Source of the DNA: Puffinus mauretanicus
Lineage: Eukaryota; Chordata; Aves; Procellariiformes; Procellariidae
Assembly (NCBI GenBank): GCA_023333565.1
Contig: JAJKFH010004053.1
Location: forward strand, 558,001-622,000
Direction: 5' to 3'
Length of the DNA stretch: 64,000 nt
Positions 24,501 through 38,562 of this stretch are shown in pieces. The translations under genes were made by a program, and so were the position numbers. A model generated the notes under the pieces. The model made no database searches, was not told the DNA's origin, and saw only the letters and a program-made list of their open reading frames with translations. Positions within the stretch are counted from its first letter, which is position 1. Every line of letters starts with the position of its first letter.

Positions 24501-26625
24501 GGCTTTCACTGAATGAACTAAATTTGTGGTTTTGTATTCTTATGTGTAATTTTCCTTAAGACACTCTGTGAAAATCACTATGTAAGCACAATTTGTGCTG
24601 CATGGTGTTATTAAGTATTCTCTTTTAAGTTGTACAGTGAAAGAACTGTATAATTCATTTTGTTGTAGTTTCCCAAACAAATATATTTTGCTAAAATATT
24701 TTTGATTAAAAATTGATGTGTCATGTAGCTACTTCCCACTGATTTTGAAGTGAACACAAATAGGATAGACTGGAGGATTTTTGAAAGATGTGTTCATCTC
24801 ATGTATTTTCTTCAGGTTGAATCTAAAAAGGCTTCCACTGGTAAAACAGTTTCAGAGCTACCACATGTAATTTCTTATGCCAGTATTCCTATGGAGGTCA
24901 AGATTTTAGAGTCAGATCATCAATAACAGAATGTGTACTTCATAGTTGAGATATGCGAATCAATCTATCTCCTTTCTTTCACTTTGAATTTTAGTATTAC
25001 AGATCATAGTATGGAGCACCATGGTATGCAGTACTGCCTAAAATATTCTGCTGGTGAGAAGGCAATGTGAGAACTGCTATTTAAAATAAAAAATCCCATT
25101 TTTACGTCAGACCAGGAGGTGATTATGCACTGCTACTTCGCAGTTCACCATAACAGCAGTGAATAGTGAATGACTGCTTCGAAAACATGGTTGGCTGAGT
25201 TTCTAAACAGATTTTAACCAAACTGCACTTCCACAGTAATCACCTCTGGTGCATTAGAAATCTAGCAGGTTTTTTTGTTGTACCACTATATATTGTGGTG
25301 TAAAAAATTTTGGTTTTTTTGGAGAACAGTTCTTACAAAAATTGCCTTTAATCCCCTTTGCAGAGGGATAGCTTTGTCTACGGAGCTGTAGCCAAATTTT
25401 ACTCTCAGATCTACATGATTAGCTTCCATTTATCTTCATAGTATTGACAAATATATATACAAGCTGATCTAATTTCACTATGCCATAGCTTACATCATTG
25501 ACCAAAAAAGTTCCAATTCAAATAAATACTATACAATACCTTCTTTAATAAGCATTAAATCTGAATCAAAATGCCATTGAAACTTTTAGAAATATCTCCA
25601 GATTTCAATACGCACCTGAGTTCCACTGAAAGTCATAAATGTACTGAATCGAATCCAAATGGAAACACCCTGCAAAGTGGGCAAGTGAAATTTAGAACCA
25701 GATCTGAGTTTATGTGACTCAAACCTGTCTTTAACAGTTGAATTACCAAGTTACAACTGTTCCTTGATTTATTGACATATCCAGGGCAGAGCAAAACTTG
25801 AGATCCTCTGCTAAGCTCTACTGTAGTCCAATTTTGACTTGTTTTTGAAGGAATCATCATCTGAGTCATTGAGGTACAATAGCATCTCTTCTGCTCTTGT
25901 CACTGGCTCTTTTCATCAGCTTCTGCCTGGCTCACCACTCTTCAATGTCCTATTCTGCCTTCTCTGCAGTCTTTCTGTTGCTCAGTCAACATATTGCTGG
26001 TATATATTTTTATTTTTCCTGCTTTTATGGAATCCCATTTCCTGAGAGACCTGTTTTGCTCCATATTCTCTGTAAACACTCTGTTGTATACTTGTAGCTT
26101 CTTAAACCTATGTCTACTCCTTTGCCCAAATATTTTGGAGGGGCAGATCTAGGCTAAGTAATCAGAAACCAGACTTGTGCCTTAATTTTCTGTTCCTAGT
26201 TCATCAGTTCCTGTAAATTGGATGAGTATAGCTCTCCTGTATAGCTAATGGAGTGAGGAGTGTGCTTTTGAAAGCCTTCAGGAGGAGGCTCTATCTGCCT
26301 AAATTTTAAGTGCAACTTGAAAGCCTTAATTAGGTGTGTACTCTGTGTGTCATGTTCCGTGACTCTCTGGACAGAGATATGAGATATTGTTTAGGCCTGT
26401 ACTTCCTCAGCTTAAGACTACTAAAATTGAATTTTCTTTCTTCCTATCCCTCTTTTATGTTATTGTCATTGACATTTCAGATGTACTTTCAGTAATTCAG
26501 ATTTCCAGCTGTGCAGTTCTCTGACCTGTCTAATGCTTCTCGTGGGCAATTTTACTTTTCTAACATCCTTCAAAATCGATCCTTTTCTTTACATCTTCAC
26601 CAACAAAACTTCATGTCATTTTTTC

Positions 26626-26645
26626 TTTTTTTTTTTTTTTTTTTT
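26626..26645 (+). repeat. T20 homopolymer
   Basis: Twenty consecutive T within a pyrimidine-rich stretch. On the minus strand it reads as a poly(A) run, but no AATAAA-type signal or retrocopy body adjoins it. Confidence 0.8.
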
Positions 26646-29600
26646 AAGTTTTTCCAAGGTTACAGTATCCTTATCTTCCTCCAGTCTCTCTCGCTGAACA
26701 TTTCCTTCTTACAATTGTTCAGCTTGCAACATTCATTCAGTTCTGCTCTAAATTACAACTGACATGAGTTCCAAGATCTTTGGCTGGGTCCTTAACTCTT
26801 GCAAGATAAAGCATTACCTCTGCTCTCTCCTGTTGAGAGAACCCATGCTAAGTTGCTGTGTAACTGTGGTTCTCCTCATTTGAGTGCCCTTCTGCCCTCA
26901 TACTCCCTCTCTATTGTTCTCGGTCCATTTTCCTACTTTGTTTCTTTCTTTGCCTTTTCTCCCTCTTTTGGAGGTTTTTCATGTAGCTTTAGCTTAAGAT
27001 GGCGGAGGTGGGGGCAATGCAGAATACATGATGGTAGGTTCCTGTTCTCAGCTGGCCTGGCAGGACCCTCTTCCTCTCTCCATTGACTATGGAAGTAGGC
27101 AAAGACAGCAAGCCCCTCTTGGGCCAGCTACCCACTGTGTCTTCTCCTATACTCTTCCCTCTGCTTAGTGATTTTCTTGTAGTGCACTAAGGAACATCTC
27201 TCCCTCTAACTCCTTCCTATCCAAAACCTATTTCTCTGTCTTCAGCTTTCCGGTCCAACAATTCCCTGGGTCATTGCCTAGTGGATAGGGGCAACAATAT
27301 CTTCAGGTTGGATTGCTATGGAAAGCAGAGGAATTTATCCTTTTAAATCTGAAGGATATTGGTACTTGTGGCACTTGTACAAGATGTTCTCATGTGCAGG
27401 GAGTGCTTGCTTCAAATTGTATTTTTTGCACAGCTTTTATTTCAAGTAAGATTTATTTTCAATATCAAAGCATTCATGTCAGGAGATGGTTTTTAACCTT
27501 CCTTGGTTTTATGTTATGTTTAAACTGCACTGAGAGTAATATTTCGATTAAAATATTTGTCTTAGACTTGAATGACAGAGCAAATATTAATGAGAGATTC
27601 TGCACCACAAGAGCTGCAGAGAATGAAACAATCTTTACAAAACACATTTTTTGTCCTGCTCACTTGAACAGTGAATGATTATGCTACCTGCCTGTGAACT
27701 GCACTTTTTGTCCTAATTGTACTTTGAGTTTCCAGGAGAGGGTCACACAGGACAGACGACAACCATTCATTCTAGCATGTGTCAGTTCCAGGGGACTTCC
27801 ACTCCACGTGAAATACCGTGAGCTCATCAGTCGTTTACCCACAGAAATCCATTGCACTTCCACACATCTACTACCATGTCTCACTGACCAAAAATTCTGG
27901 CCTCGTTGAATTTGCATTCAGTCTAGAATACTATTGACAGGAAAAAGCAATAAAAGACTTCAGTTAACTGCATCTTCCTTTCCATTCACAAAAATCACCA
28001 TTCTCTCTTCACTGACAGGTATTACGAGCTCAGTATGGAGAGAGGGGTCAATCCAGTGTTTATATTCAAGGTTAAAGATGAAAAAAAGAGACAAGACTTG
28101 CTATATGATCTTTTTAGCTTGTTTCACTGCCACTGCAGAACTTTATTTCTGCCACACAAAACTCGTAATGGTTGCCCCATCTGACTTCATATGATGGATT
28201 ACTTAAAGTGAAAAATTATTCAGAGATAACACCTCACATCACTCCAGTGCAATCTCACATGAAGATAAATGCTTGAAGTGCTCTGAGCTCAGACTTATAG
28301 AAAGGAGACATTGAGGAAGTTCCACAAAAACAAAAGCCAACATGAATGGGCTTTGAAAGCAAGATGAGAGCTGAGGTGTGAAATAAGATGTTACAGCACT
28401 CTGACAGAGAGGACGAAACCTCATTTGTGTCTGATCGGTGGTCCTTGCAGTCTGGGAATAAAAGGAGAAGAAACATGACTATAAGACAGTTTTATTTGAG
28501 GAGTGAGGTAAAGTAAAACTAAATACTAGATAGCCAGATCCCTGGCAAAAAGACTAACAGGACTGACATAAAACAGCTTCCTTAAGATCTCCTCAGCACT
28601 GGAAGTTTCCTTTACATGGATAACTTCAGATAGAGACTTTCAGTGTTTGCTCCACTGGGTTCATGGTATCGCCACCTAAAGCTGGTGTCAAAGGTCTTGG
28701 CCTTACAGCCAAGAAACTGAGCCTAAGATGTATAATGTCTCCTGCGGTTCCTTCCGCTTCTCCTACTGGTCTGGGACATCTCAATGGTAGAAGTGGCACA
28801 GCTAGTAAATCTGGCTCAGTTTTCCTGCAGTGTTTCCACACTGACTTGGGGTGATAGCCTAGAGGTATCTCAGAAACAGAGCAACAAAGGTGGGAAGACA
28901 GTATGATGCAGGAGCCAGGAAACTATATGACCCAAAAAGCTGTCTGAGAGCTAACACTCAGAAGTAGTTCCTTCTCCAACCATCTCTTTGCACACAGAAG
29001 TTTCCTAGATGTAGCAGCTCGCATGTGCCTAAGAGGAACTGGAATTTGGCACTGGCTCTGAGCACTTACAGATAGAGAAGCATCTGAACACCCAGTTGAT
29101 AGGAGAGTTTCCTTGCACAGATGCCACTACTAGCTTTGGCAGGGACATGCATGACTCCACAACTCCTGGAAAGGCTTCACTCAGCTGTGAGTGAGGAGGT
29201 GAGGAGGACTTTGAAGACATCCTGGAAGGGAAGTGGGAAAACCTTTGGTAGTCAGTAAGTAGGTGCCCTGCTTTGTACTGCCATTCTGCCATGGGGTCCC
29301 TCTGACCCCATATGAAGCACCTAACCCCCACGGAGCTTTCTCCACATGAAGAGAGGTCTGGTTGCCTCCTACGACTTGGACTTTGCAGGGCTTGAGGCAC
29401 ATATGGATGCTGGGCTGTGGGATTAGAGCAGTCTGGCAGAGATCTGGGTGTAATGGGGGCTGCCAAGGGGTTAGTGCATGGCAGGAGGAGGGGGCCTGAA
29501 AGTATCGCGTGCTGACTGTCCCTGGCAGGGCCATTCTATGTCACGCAGCCTGCTCTGAACAATGCTTCTGACACATTTGACAGTGTCCATCATGAGTGAG

Positions 29601-31227
29601 GCTCTGGCTGCCATAGAGACGTGTCCGGCATCAAAATTTCTGTGCAGCAGGGAAGGGAAGGAGTCTCTCCTGGCAGTTACCCCTCTGATTAGCATCACTA
29701 GCACCCAGAAATGAAAAAGCTGCATCTTGCACTTTGGACCTATCGAAAGGAGTGCTGTGCATGAGGGTGAGGGCTCTGAGCTACGTCAGACCCCAAAAGG
29801 GCATGGGGACAGCCTGTGGGTGTGGTGAGCTCCATGATGTGAGGTTGTTGAGAGGACTCGAGGGAGGGCCAGAGACCAGATGCCCAACTGTAGAAAAGCA
29901 GCCACTTTTCAACACTCCTGTCTCCCCGCAATACAGCCTCAAGGCCAACACAGGCTGCGCATCTTCGTGTCCTGAAGATGCTCTTGGAAATTCTCCTACA
30001 AGATGTCATAGACATAGCCCATACAGTCCACTTTCAGTATTTCACCTTTAAATAAATGTCTTTCTCCCCAGAAGCAAAATCTGGTAGCATCTACATATCT
30101 TTAATTTTGATGCTATGCCAATGTATCTGAATGCTTTTTCCATAGTTACAGATCAATTCCTAGGAGAAGATGCTCTCTACTCTCCCTGAGGAAAAGCGTG
30201 ACTTTGTCTACAGTCAAGCAAAAAAGAGGAAAAGAAAAGCAATAAGCAACTTCAGTTCCTGCCATGCAGGGTTGTTTCAGATGTCAACCAGCAATCAGTT
30301 ACTGCTCTCCAGTTAGAGTACTTGTGGTTGAAGAAGTTTTGACCTTAGACTTTACAATTAAAAGAAATTAAAAGCTTACATTGCTACCCAAATTTTGCTT
30401 CAGAACAAGTAAGTTTTATAATATCTAAACTGACAGGCAAAATTTGTTGTATAGGGAAACTGATGTCAGATTCAGCTATAGTCAAAACCTAAAACTGACA
30501 GAAAAGTTTGTTATACTTGGATTTTATGACATGATAGAGTAAACAGGATTTTGACTGACAGCTTCTCAGGGAGACAATCTTACCATCCTTGTATTGTGAA
30601 AAGTATGTTAGTAGTAGAGCACAGTAAGTGGTATATGTGCCAATATGCAATAAAACCTGTTGAGAATTTTTGATGCTACTTGAAAACAGGTGATGCAAAG
30701 ACAGCTTCAGCTTTTCTTTGTTTATGGATTTACAAGAACATTAGAAAAATCAGATAAACCTACTTAGAGTACCTAAACTCCTTGAACTATATTAACTTTT
30801 TTCCTGAAATATTTTGTTTTCATTATTGTTTCTGATTTTCAGTTTAACAGATCTTTGATTTTGCAATGTTTTGTGTTATAGCAGCCTCATCTTTCTTCTG
30901 TTTTGTTGTCACTTTTTGGACTGTTTGTACTTCAGGTACATCTAACGATACATCAGAACTATAAGGAGGAGGCCAGAATTCAGCACAGTATTCACATTAG
31001 GGACTTACTACTATTCAATATAATGTATTTTTTAATACATATTTTCCAGTCTTCTCTTACAGACCGGCCCTTATAGCTTTACACAGGCAAGCTAGGCTTT
31101 CCCCAGTACTGTACTTTGCAAGATGACAAATTGGTAGACATCTGTATTCATCACCGAAGTGGCACCACTCTAATACAGAGGTTCTGTAGTTGAATGTAAT
31201 TAAGATATGCATTATTGATGTGTCTCT

Positions 31228-31257
31228 GCAAGAAAAGAAGCAGCAAGAAAAGAAGCA
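31228..31257 (+). repeat. Perfect 15-bp tandem duplication
   Basis: gcaagaaaagaagca occurs twice in direct succession (31,228-31,242 and 31,243-31,257), then a third partial 'gcaaaaa'. Most likely slippage. Confidence 0.9.
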
Positions 31258-34200
31258 GCAAAAATGTATCTTTGTCATCAGGATCAATCTGAATATAGCG
31301 GCATCAGTGGATATTAGTTTTACCCAGTATCTTATGAGAGCCGTTCTGTTTTAATTAACTACCTGAGGTAGTTCTTTGCTCCATTCGTTAAACAGGCTTC
31401 TCTGGTTTACCTCCCAGGATTTCTGTGTTCACTTTTCTCATTAACCTCCCTCCACATAATCTGATAGTAACTTCATTGTCTTTCCCTGAATTACCCCAGT
31501 CTTTTCTCTGTTCATTTAAACTTAGCTCTGCTCACTATTTCTTCCCCTTTCCTTTATCCATTCTTCTCCTATGAACTCTTAAATACCATTTCCTTAAAAC
31601 CATGCTCCTCTTTTCCCAACTGCTGCAACTTAGACATTTCCAAAATTTCTTCCTTGAGAAACATCTGGAAAGTTAGGTCATTCTGTATTTGAGGACTCCC
31701 AGCTGTCAACACTTTCTTTGCATTCTCAAGCACTTCAGGACTACCTAGAAGACTCTGCTGGGCTCAAGGCTCATTGCAATGCATGATCCGTTCTACGAGG
31801 AACATGTCACAGTGTCGAGGAGAACTGCCTTTCAATGAAGAACTGAGGTGCAGAGATGACAGCCTGCTCATGCAAGTTCATGGCAGGACATGGAGATAGC
31901 GGGCAATTTAATGCCTTTACTACCAAACCACCTTGCCCTCGAAACTGGTAATACTGAGTCATGGTTATCAGTCACAGAGGAGTACAGATGATTCAGAGGT
32001 TCATTAATGAAGCACTCTTTGAGTAGTTGGAGGCTATACATATTAGGTTCGGAGACTCAGCCAGAAGATTCAAGAATCTTGTTGGTTCCTTTTGTTTGCT
32101 TGTAATTGCTGTTCTGCAGTACAGCAGTTTTCCATGCTAAGGGATTTATTTCTAGTTGCTACAGAGTATTACATTACCCTTTAATGTAGCTCTTTGGTGA
32201 CATTTTTAAATTATTCATACACATTTTATATGTACCAGCTCATTTTTAAATGGAAGATGTAGAGGAAAATCTTAAAAGACACACATCTGTACTGGGAGCC
32301 TTGCTGAAGACATTGCATTCCAGGAGTCGGTGATCTTGGACAGGCCACGTCTGCTCTGTTAGGGCTCGTACTCAGGGCTTAAGAAGCCCCTATGTTATTA
32401 ATACAATCTGCAACTTATAATATAGCTTTGGGAAAGGTAAACTCTACATGGATCAAGGGGTGGTATGTATTGATCCTGACCAGGAGAGCGCTGCTCATTG
32501 AGGAGGGAGTGAGCCACATCACGGTTAACCTGAGCAGGCACAGGCCAGTCCTGCGCTGGGCTGCACGTCCAGCATGGCCTTCAGGCCCTGTCGTGCTGCA
32601 TGTGCCCCTTGGCTGCAGGATGAGCTCAGCCAGCAAGTCGTGCCAGGGGAGCCTGCACCCGGTACTGGCGATCACACCAGCTGCCTGGCCTTGGCTTCAT
32701 CTAACAGGGTCGCAAGAAGTTCTTGTGTGAGCGTCCTTTAGGAATAGAGTTGTTTTCTTGCATACAATACAATTCTTGTACTATACAATATCTCAAATGA
32801 CCAAAAAGGGAGAGCTTCTCTCCACAGACAGGATCTGCTCTGTGCATCATGCTGGGGGAAAATCCATCCATGCTAGGTCCGATGCTGCACGAACGCGGCT
32901 GCCCGGCATCTGAAGGGACATGACATAACATTTACTCACTATCTATATTCCTCTTCCTATTCTGTCTTATTAAAGCAATTATCTTACTAAGCCTTTTGTT
33001 GTCAGCCCTTTTGTATTGAGAATCCAGCTCGCCCTCTCTCAACCTCCCCCAGGACAACCTCGCCATCACGCCCCCTTACTGCTCCCACACTGGAAAGTCA
33101 CTAAGGCTCTTAAACAAGCACTAACCTGATTTTTAAAAGACAACTAAAGAGTGAAAGCTGAAAAAAAAAAAAAGAGGAGAGTGAAGCAGCTTCCAGTAGC
33201 TGAATTCAGGACCTCTCTCTGAATTATGTATTGTTTTCTGCGGTCACTGTCTATAAAAAACAGAGTGTTTTCATTCATATAGCTTAGTAACAGGAGGCAA
33301 AGCAACACAAGGGAGGAAATAAAATTCATGGTATATTTCTTGCTAAAATATTACTCTAAGCTTGGAAAACCAGCACCTGAGGACTTCTGATTCTTAGGCA
33401 AGAAATTTGGTGGGATGTCTATATGTTTAAAATAATACTTAGATTTCTCAGGTAGAAAGTCAGATGATGATATGATTAAATCATGGGACCATAAATCAGG
33501 ATTCTTATCCAGGTGACTTTCATGAGAAACTTTAATTAAACTTTGATTAGATGTAGATTCGAGAGGAGAGGTATTTTTGTCTTGCCTATCCATCTCTGTG
33601 TTCACCTCTCTGTTTGTTCACTGTCTAATAATTTTTGAACCTGGCAGCCAATTTCAATCAAATATGACAGACTGGTCGAGGTCTTAAATATATCAGACAC
33701 CAGGCAAAGCAGCGGCTGGGTAGAAAAGGGTCCCAACAGAACACTGCCATGAAAGGAAAGGTAGTGATTTCTCAGCCTCCTACCAATCCCCAGGAGAAGC
33801 TGTCCCCTGGCAAACAGCAAGTGCCTGCGGGGCAGCTGGCCAGGGCACGAAACCCCGAGCCCGGCAGAGCTCGGCCTAAGCTGGGAGCACGGTCTGCCGC
33901 ACCGAGGGATGGGGAGGATGAGAGCTGGGGTGGGGAAAACCAGTTCTCGTCCCCTTGCAGCACAAGGAAAACCTGAATGCACCAGTTCTGCTACTCACGA
34001 GAAATATTTGCTTTTTCTGCTCTCCCTTTTTTTTTTTAAATCTTTTTGTTATATAAGGGATGGAAATGTTTCTGTCCTTTTTGATCAGTCCATAAAATCA
34101 GTTAATCCATATCCTATTTCCAGCAGTGGCTGGAACAAAAAAAGCGTTTGTACAGGTACAGAATTGCCTGTCCACAGTGGGTCCCCTATTCCCACGCCCT

Positions 34201-34599
34201 GTCAGTTAATAGCTGTAGCTTGGCCTGAACATGATGTTTTCTATCCCTTCCCTTTTCTAGGTTGGCTTTCTGAAGGCAAAAGGAATTCACATGACTGCTC
34301 TGCCTACCGGCTTTTGTGCCCAGGTGTCTCTCATGCCCACCAAAAACCACTGAACCCACTGGCCGTTGTTAGCAAAACCTGAAAAAATAAGAGAAGTCTG
34401 TGATAAACGATGTGAAAATCGGTGGTTCTGGAAAGGGGCTTATATTAACATTCCCACTGAGAAAAGGTCTGGCAAAATTCAGCTGCAATGATGCAGTAGG
34501 TACAGTATCTACTATTCCATACTGCTCGCTTCTGTAATTCTAAACAATGAAGACTCGTTGCTTAGAAGTTAGGTAACTAGCAGGTGTTGTGTTTGCAGG

Positions 34600-35066
34600 T
34601 GTGTAGAATTGTAACTAGTATAAATCGCGTATCCTGGAAGCATTGTTAGATTCTAGTGAAGAGTAACCTTGGAAAAGAGAACCATAAACAAACGTGGTCC
34701 AGACGTGGCTCGGAGACAAACCTTGACCTTATGAGGAAAGAAAAGAACAGGTTCATGAAGAGCTCACTACCCTGCCGACCACCAGAGACCACCCGAGACC
34801 CTCAAGGAGACCCTAAAGTCTTTAGTGTGCACGTGCCTAGGATGATGTAGTATTATAATTAGTTCTCGGAAATGTAATGAATATGTAAAAGAGAAACTTA
34901 AAATATATATGAGAAGCATGGATATAAACAGAAAGGTGATTAGACCAGGTGTGCTTGGTTTGTGGCAAGTCCACCGAGCACCCAGACCTGAGTAAAACAG
35001 TATCTCTCCTGAGCGTGTGGAATTGGTTACTTGCACGCCGGGCACGAATCCGCTTTTCGGACAACA
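34600..35066 (+). mobile_element. LTR-like block, probable fragment of another endogenous retrovirus
   Basis: The clearest part is 34,846-35,066. It begins TGTAGTATTATAATTAG, contains tataaa (in 'gatataaacagaaagg'), then 'cacccagacctgagtaaaac', 'tctcctgagcgtgtgg' and 'cgggcacgaatccgc', and ends TTTTCGGACAACA. This U3-R-U5-like order with TG...CA ends resembles short gammaretrovirus-like avian LTRs. No exact target duplication was found (GATGA before, GCAAT after). A sequence similar to the LTR start (tgtagaattgtaactagta) occurs at about 34,602, so the element may begin there. Boundaries are uncertain and no coding part is visible. Confidence 0.4.
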
Positions 35067-35231
35067 GCAATACACCCAGTTTGGCACCAGCCTGGGAGCC
35101 AGCCTGCACACAGAGAGCTACGCTAGTGCTGCCTCTGGCAAACGAGCATCGCGGGCTGGGGAGTTAGGGCTAGGGCGTATTGGGGAAAGCAGGTGAGGGG
35201 ACAAAGGATACAGTAAATCGGTTGGATTGCT

Positions 35232-35269
35232 GTTTACAGACAACTTGCTTCAGTTTACAGACAACTTGC
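35232..35269 (+). repeat. 17-bp direct repeat with 4-bp spacer
   Basis: gtttacagacaacttgc occurs at 35,232-35,248 and again at 35,253-35,269, identical and separated by ttca. It lies about 165 bp after the LTR-like block. No function is evident. Confidence 0.9.
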
Positions 35270-37587
35270 AACAGTCTCTGTTGCTTCCGTAATACGAAAA
35301 AAAAAAGTACACGAGACTCATAATTTTTGTGTCAGTCTCTTCATGTTAGTTATTCTGGAGGAAAGGAAGAAAACACTTCCTGGCATCACGAGAAAGTTTG
35401 TACAGAATCTTTGCAGGGACTGACTCCATTGTACTAGCAGAAGCTTTAACCAAAATGACTGAAGTGTTTATGAATTTTTTAATCCATGTAATCCAGAGTA
35501 GTTTAATTACATATAAAAAAGGATTGCATAACCTCTGTAAGGTGTTGAATATTTCATCTCAGCCTAAGGATGCCAGAGAGCTCCATTAGTTGAAAAAGCC
35601 CTTGAGGATGTGTGAAAGTGGTGTGTGAGAGTGTCTCTATGTATATTAGATCAGGAATGCTTGCATACATATATACATAGCTGTGTGTATATATAGGGGA
35701 GGAGAGAAAATAGCTATGGGCAGTGTAATATTGCGAGGAGTAGGTTGTATCTCACTGAGAGGAAGCAGGTATTTATAAAGAAAAGTACAATCAGCTTTCA
35801 TTATAAAATCCTATTTTAATAGTATAAAAATTTTGACTTGAAGCATTATTTTGCCTTGAGTCTTGCCTTTGATTTCCTTTAAAGAGAAAAGGGAATGCTT
35901 ATGTAAAGTCTGAATAACATTCATAAACTCTTATCTGAGTATCAGGATGTTAAACAATACCCTGTTTGTAATATTTGGCATTTGCCTAAGATGTCTTTGT
36001 TTTTATGCAATCAACTTGCTGCTGAATGTTCACACTCCTTGTGGCTATTTGAAGAAAACAAGATTTAATTTAGCAAGGTATTTATTGTTAATTTGTTAGA
36101 TAATTTGGTCTCTACTGACATAAAGAGACTTTATTCATTCAGTCATTTATTTTGCTCCTGGCTTCAGCAGAAGCACACCATAAAACATATGAATTCTCCT
36201 AACTGCAGTTCAGAGACGGCACACGCTGCATTCCCTGCAGCTCAGGATTACAGGTTCACACCTCCCGAAGAGCAGGGAGCTGAAATGAGTTCAGCGCCCA
36301 TGTTGGGTAAAGGTCAGTTTGGCCATCCAGCCCCGCTCGGTTAAGCAAGAACATCCCTCTCTCCGTCGGTACTGAAAACTGCTGCTAATACATTAGTTTT
36401 ACTCATCTGTCCTTGCCATGTCAAATGTGAGTTTACTTTAAGAGTTTAATCGCTTAAAGCTGTTCCGTATTTAACCCTTATAAAGTATAACACTTGGCTT
36501 TTCTCGCCTGACCTGGAGCCAAGGTCAGCTCTGAGTTAGAGAGTGGCGTTTGTGAGGTCCAGCAACACGGGGACAACGTTCCTCCATAGGCGCCTGGTCC
36601 AGAAGACGAGGGAGACCTGCCCGGGCACAAGGACGACCGCTGCCGTGTGGCAGAGGAGAGCAGGCGAGGAAGGAGTTCAGCAAGCGCTGCTGTCGCTTAC
36701 AAGGCAAACCGCAGCTTGCCTCCTCTGTCCGACCTCCTGATAAACCCGTCTCTCCTCCCAGGTATCTTCCCTAAAAGACAGAGCCACTTGTGGAGTGGGA
36801 GGCTGGGACAAGCTTCACGGTACAGGCACCGAAAAATCTGTCTCCAGGAGTCATGTGCCAAAAAAACCCAGTTTTATACAGAAAACTTCATTCCGGTGCC
36901 AGGAGATGGAGGTTGTCCGGAGCTCCTCACCGGCAAGGCCCTGGGCTGACCTGCCCACCCCGTGTCCACATGTGATGTTTCCTCCAGGGCGGGTGAGGTG
37001 AATGGCAGACCCAGCTGAGCCCACCGGGCCCATCCCTTTCAGGAAAGGCAAAGCCCGTGCTAAGGGGCAGCAGAGGCCTGGGCTTTCCCCTTTAACGTGC
37101 CCCAAGGCTCCTCAAAACCCTGAGCCTTCCAGTTGTGTTGGGCTGGTGCAGGTGCAAGACAGGCTCGGGTCCAAAAGGACGTGGGCCCACGCTGAAACAC
37201 AACATCAACCTCCTCGTCCAGTATGAGCTCAGGGTTATATTTCATTTGGCAAGTTTAAACAAGGTTTTTAATGAACGTTGGCATGGGACTCAATCACAGA
37301 GGCAAGCTGTTCTGAGGCAACCCCTGGAAATGCCATCAGCGTACCCGCGCGGCAGAAACACTCTTTTCCCTCTTGGTGGGGGGTCGGAGTTGTAGCTCTC
37401 AGAGCTCCCGGTCAGCACCTGCCATGTAAACACACTGGACATCTTCTCAGCGACAACTGCATCTCACTCGGCTTCAAGGGTTCATCCCCTGTGTTAGGCT
37501 GTGGTCTCACAGACAGTTGCCCTGATATAATGGCTCCTCACCACCAAAAAGGAGATGATTCACTGCTCTGTCCTGCTCCCTTCCCAC

Positions 37588-37630
37588 AATAAAAACAACA
37601 AAAAAAATCAAAACAAACAAACAAACAAAA
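37588..37630 (+). repeat. A-rich (CAAA)n simple repeat
   Basis: An A-rich stretch resolving into 'caaacaaacaaacaaa', a common microsatellite. It lies within a short frame whose translation is only Lys/Asn/Gln and is not coding. Confidence 0.85.
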
Positions 37631-38562
37631 ATTGTCTGCTTTGTGCTGCCAAATTATTTTCCAAGAGCTCAGCAGGAGGAGCGTGCATGCAGGAGAAGGC
37701 AGCAAGGCAGACTGAAAAGGAAGCAGGGCCTCTCAGTCGGCAGCGGTGGATTTTAAATCTGTTCACCCCATCCTGTGAAAACTAAGTTATGAATGTAGAC
37801 AGATGAGTGGCTTCTAACCTAGCCACTTTGAAATGGATCTTACCTAACTGCCATCCAAGGCAATCTAACCAACAATTCTGTGCGTTCATTTAAAAAGCTA
37901 ATTGCAGAGACTTACTTATTGAGATTGCTCAAGGCCAAGTGCATCAACGCTTTAGGATTGCTTTGTCAGTGCCTCACCTCGTCTGCATGAGAAACACACC
38001 CTAAAAACACATTTCTCCAAAATGGATGCTTTTAACTCTCGTTTTTGCCTTTGAAAAAAAAAAGCTTTATCAGTTCTGGTTATCACCTGGAAGATATAAT
38101 TTCACTCAATGGATTTTAGCTGTTCCCACAACTCCTCTAGGCAGTTTTTCAAGAAATATCTCATCTTTGCTTCGCTCACTGTCCTCTTCCCCCTAATCCT
38201 TTTCTTTAATGCCATATAATCAGACAGAATACTATCAGTTAATCAAGTTACAGCGCAGATGACACTCCATCAGCCAGGAGGAAGAAAAGGAATTACAGAG
38301 GCTGGTCCAGACACATGCCAATATCTAATTAGTTGACATTTTGTGAAACCCTCTGAGATTTTTGGAGAGTGGGGGTAGGGAGTAGAAGAAGGGAGGGTGC
38401 TAATAGGTGTTGGTGATCATTTTTTCCAATAGTCTCCAAAGGAAGCAATTGATGCCTCTTTCTTTGAGTATTTTGAAAATTGTCATGGGTAGAGCATTTT
38501 TCTATCTCTAAGCATTTTCCACCTCTACTCTCTATGATGCTGCCAGCAAACACTTCAAAGTT

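Larger units (their letters stand above)
21506..34599. other. Long intergenic AT-rich stretch, no gene recognised
   Basis: Thirteen kilobases with no protein similarity I can name and no long frame. The largest frames (145 codons on minus at 29,029-29,466; 126 on minus at 33,602-33,982; 121 on plus at 27,313-27,678) overlap competing frames, have scattered composition and lack splice context. A 20-nt T run lies at 26,626-26,645. Around 28,700-28,830 and 31,840-31,935 phrases such as 'gaactgaggtgcagagatga' faintly resemble MIR-like SINEs but were not called. GC rises at 33,770-33,960 without other features. Confidence 0.5.
35067..38562. other. Intergenic DNA, no gene recognised
   Basis: AT-rich to about 36,150. 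GC is raised from about 36,200 to 37,550, where many overlapping frames of 60-104 codons arise on both strands. These are Pro/Gly/Arg-rich, mutually overlapping and without recognisable domains. Dinucleotide-type TA/CA tracts lie at 35,660-35,695. Confidence 0.5.

Noticed and set aside
29029..29534. Overlapping minus-strand frames of 145 and 117 codons
   Set aside because: Two overlapping frames of the same DNA, Ser/Pro-rich, with no family resemblance.
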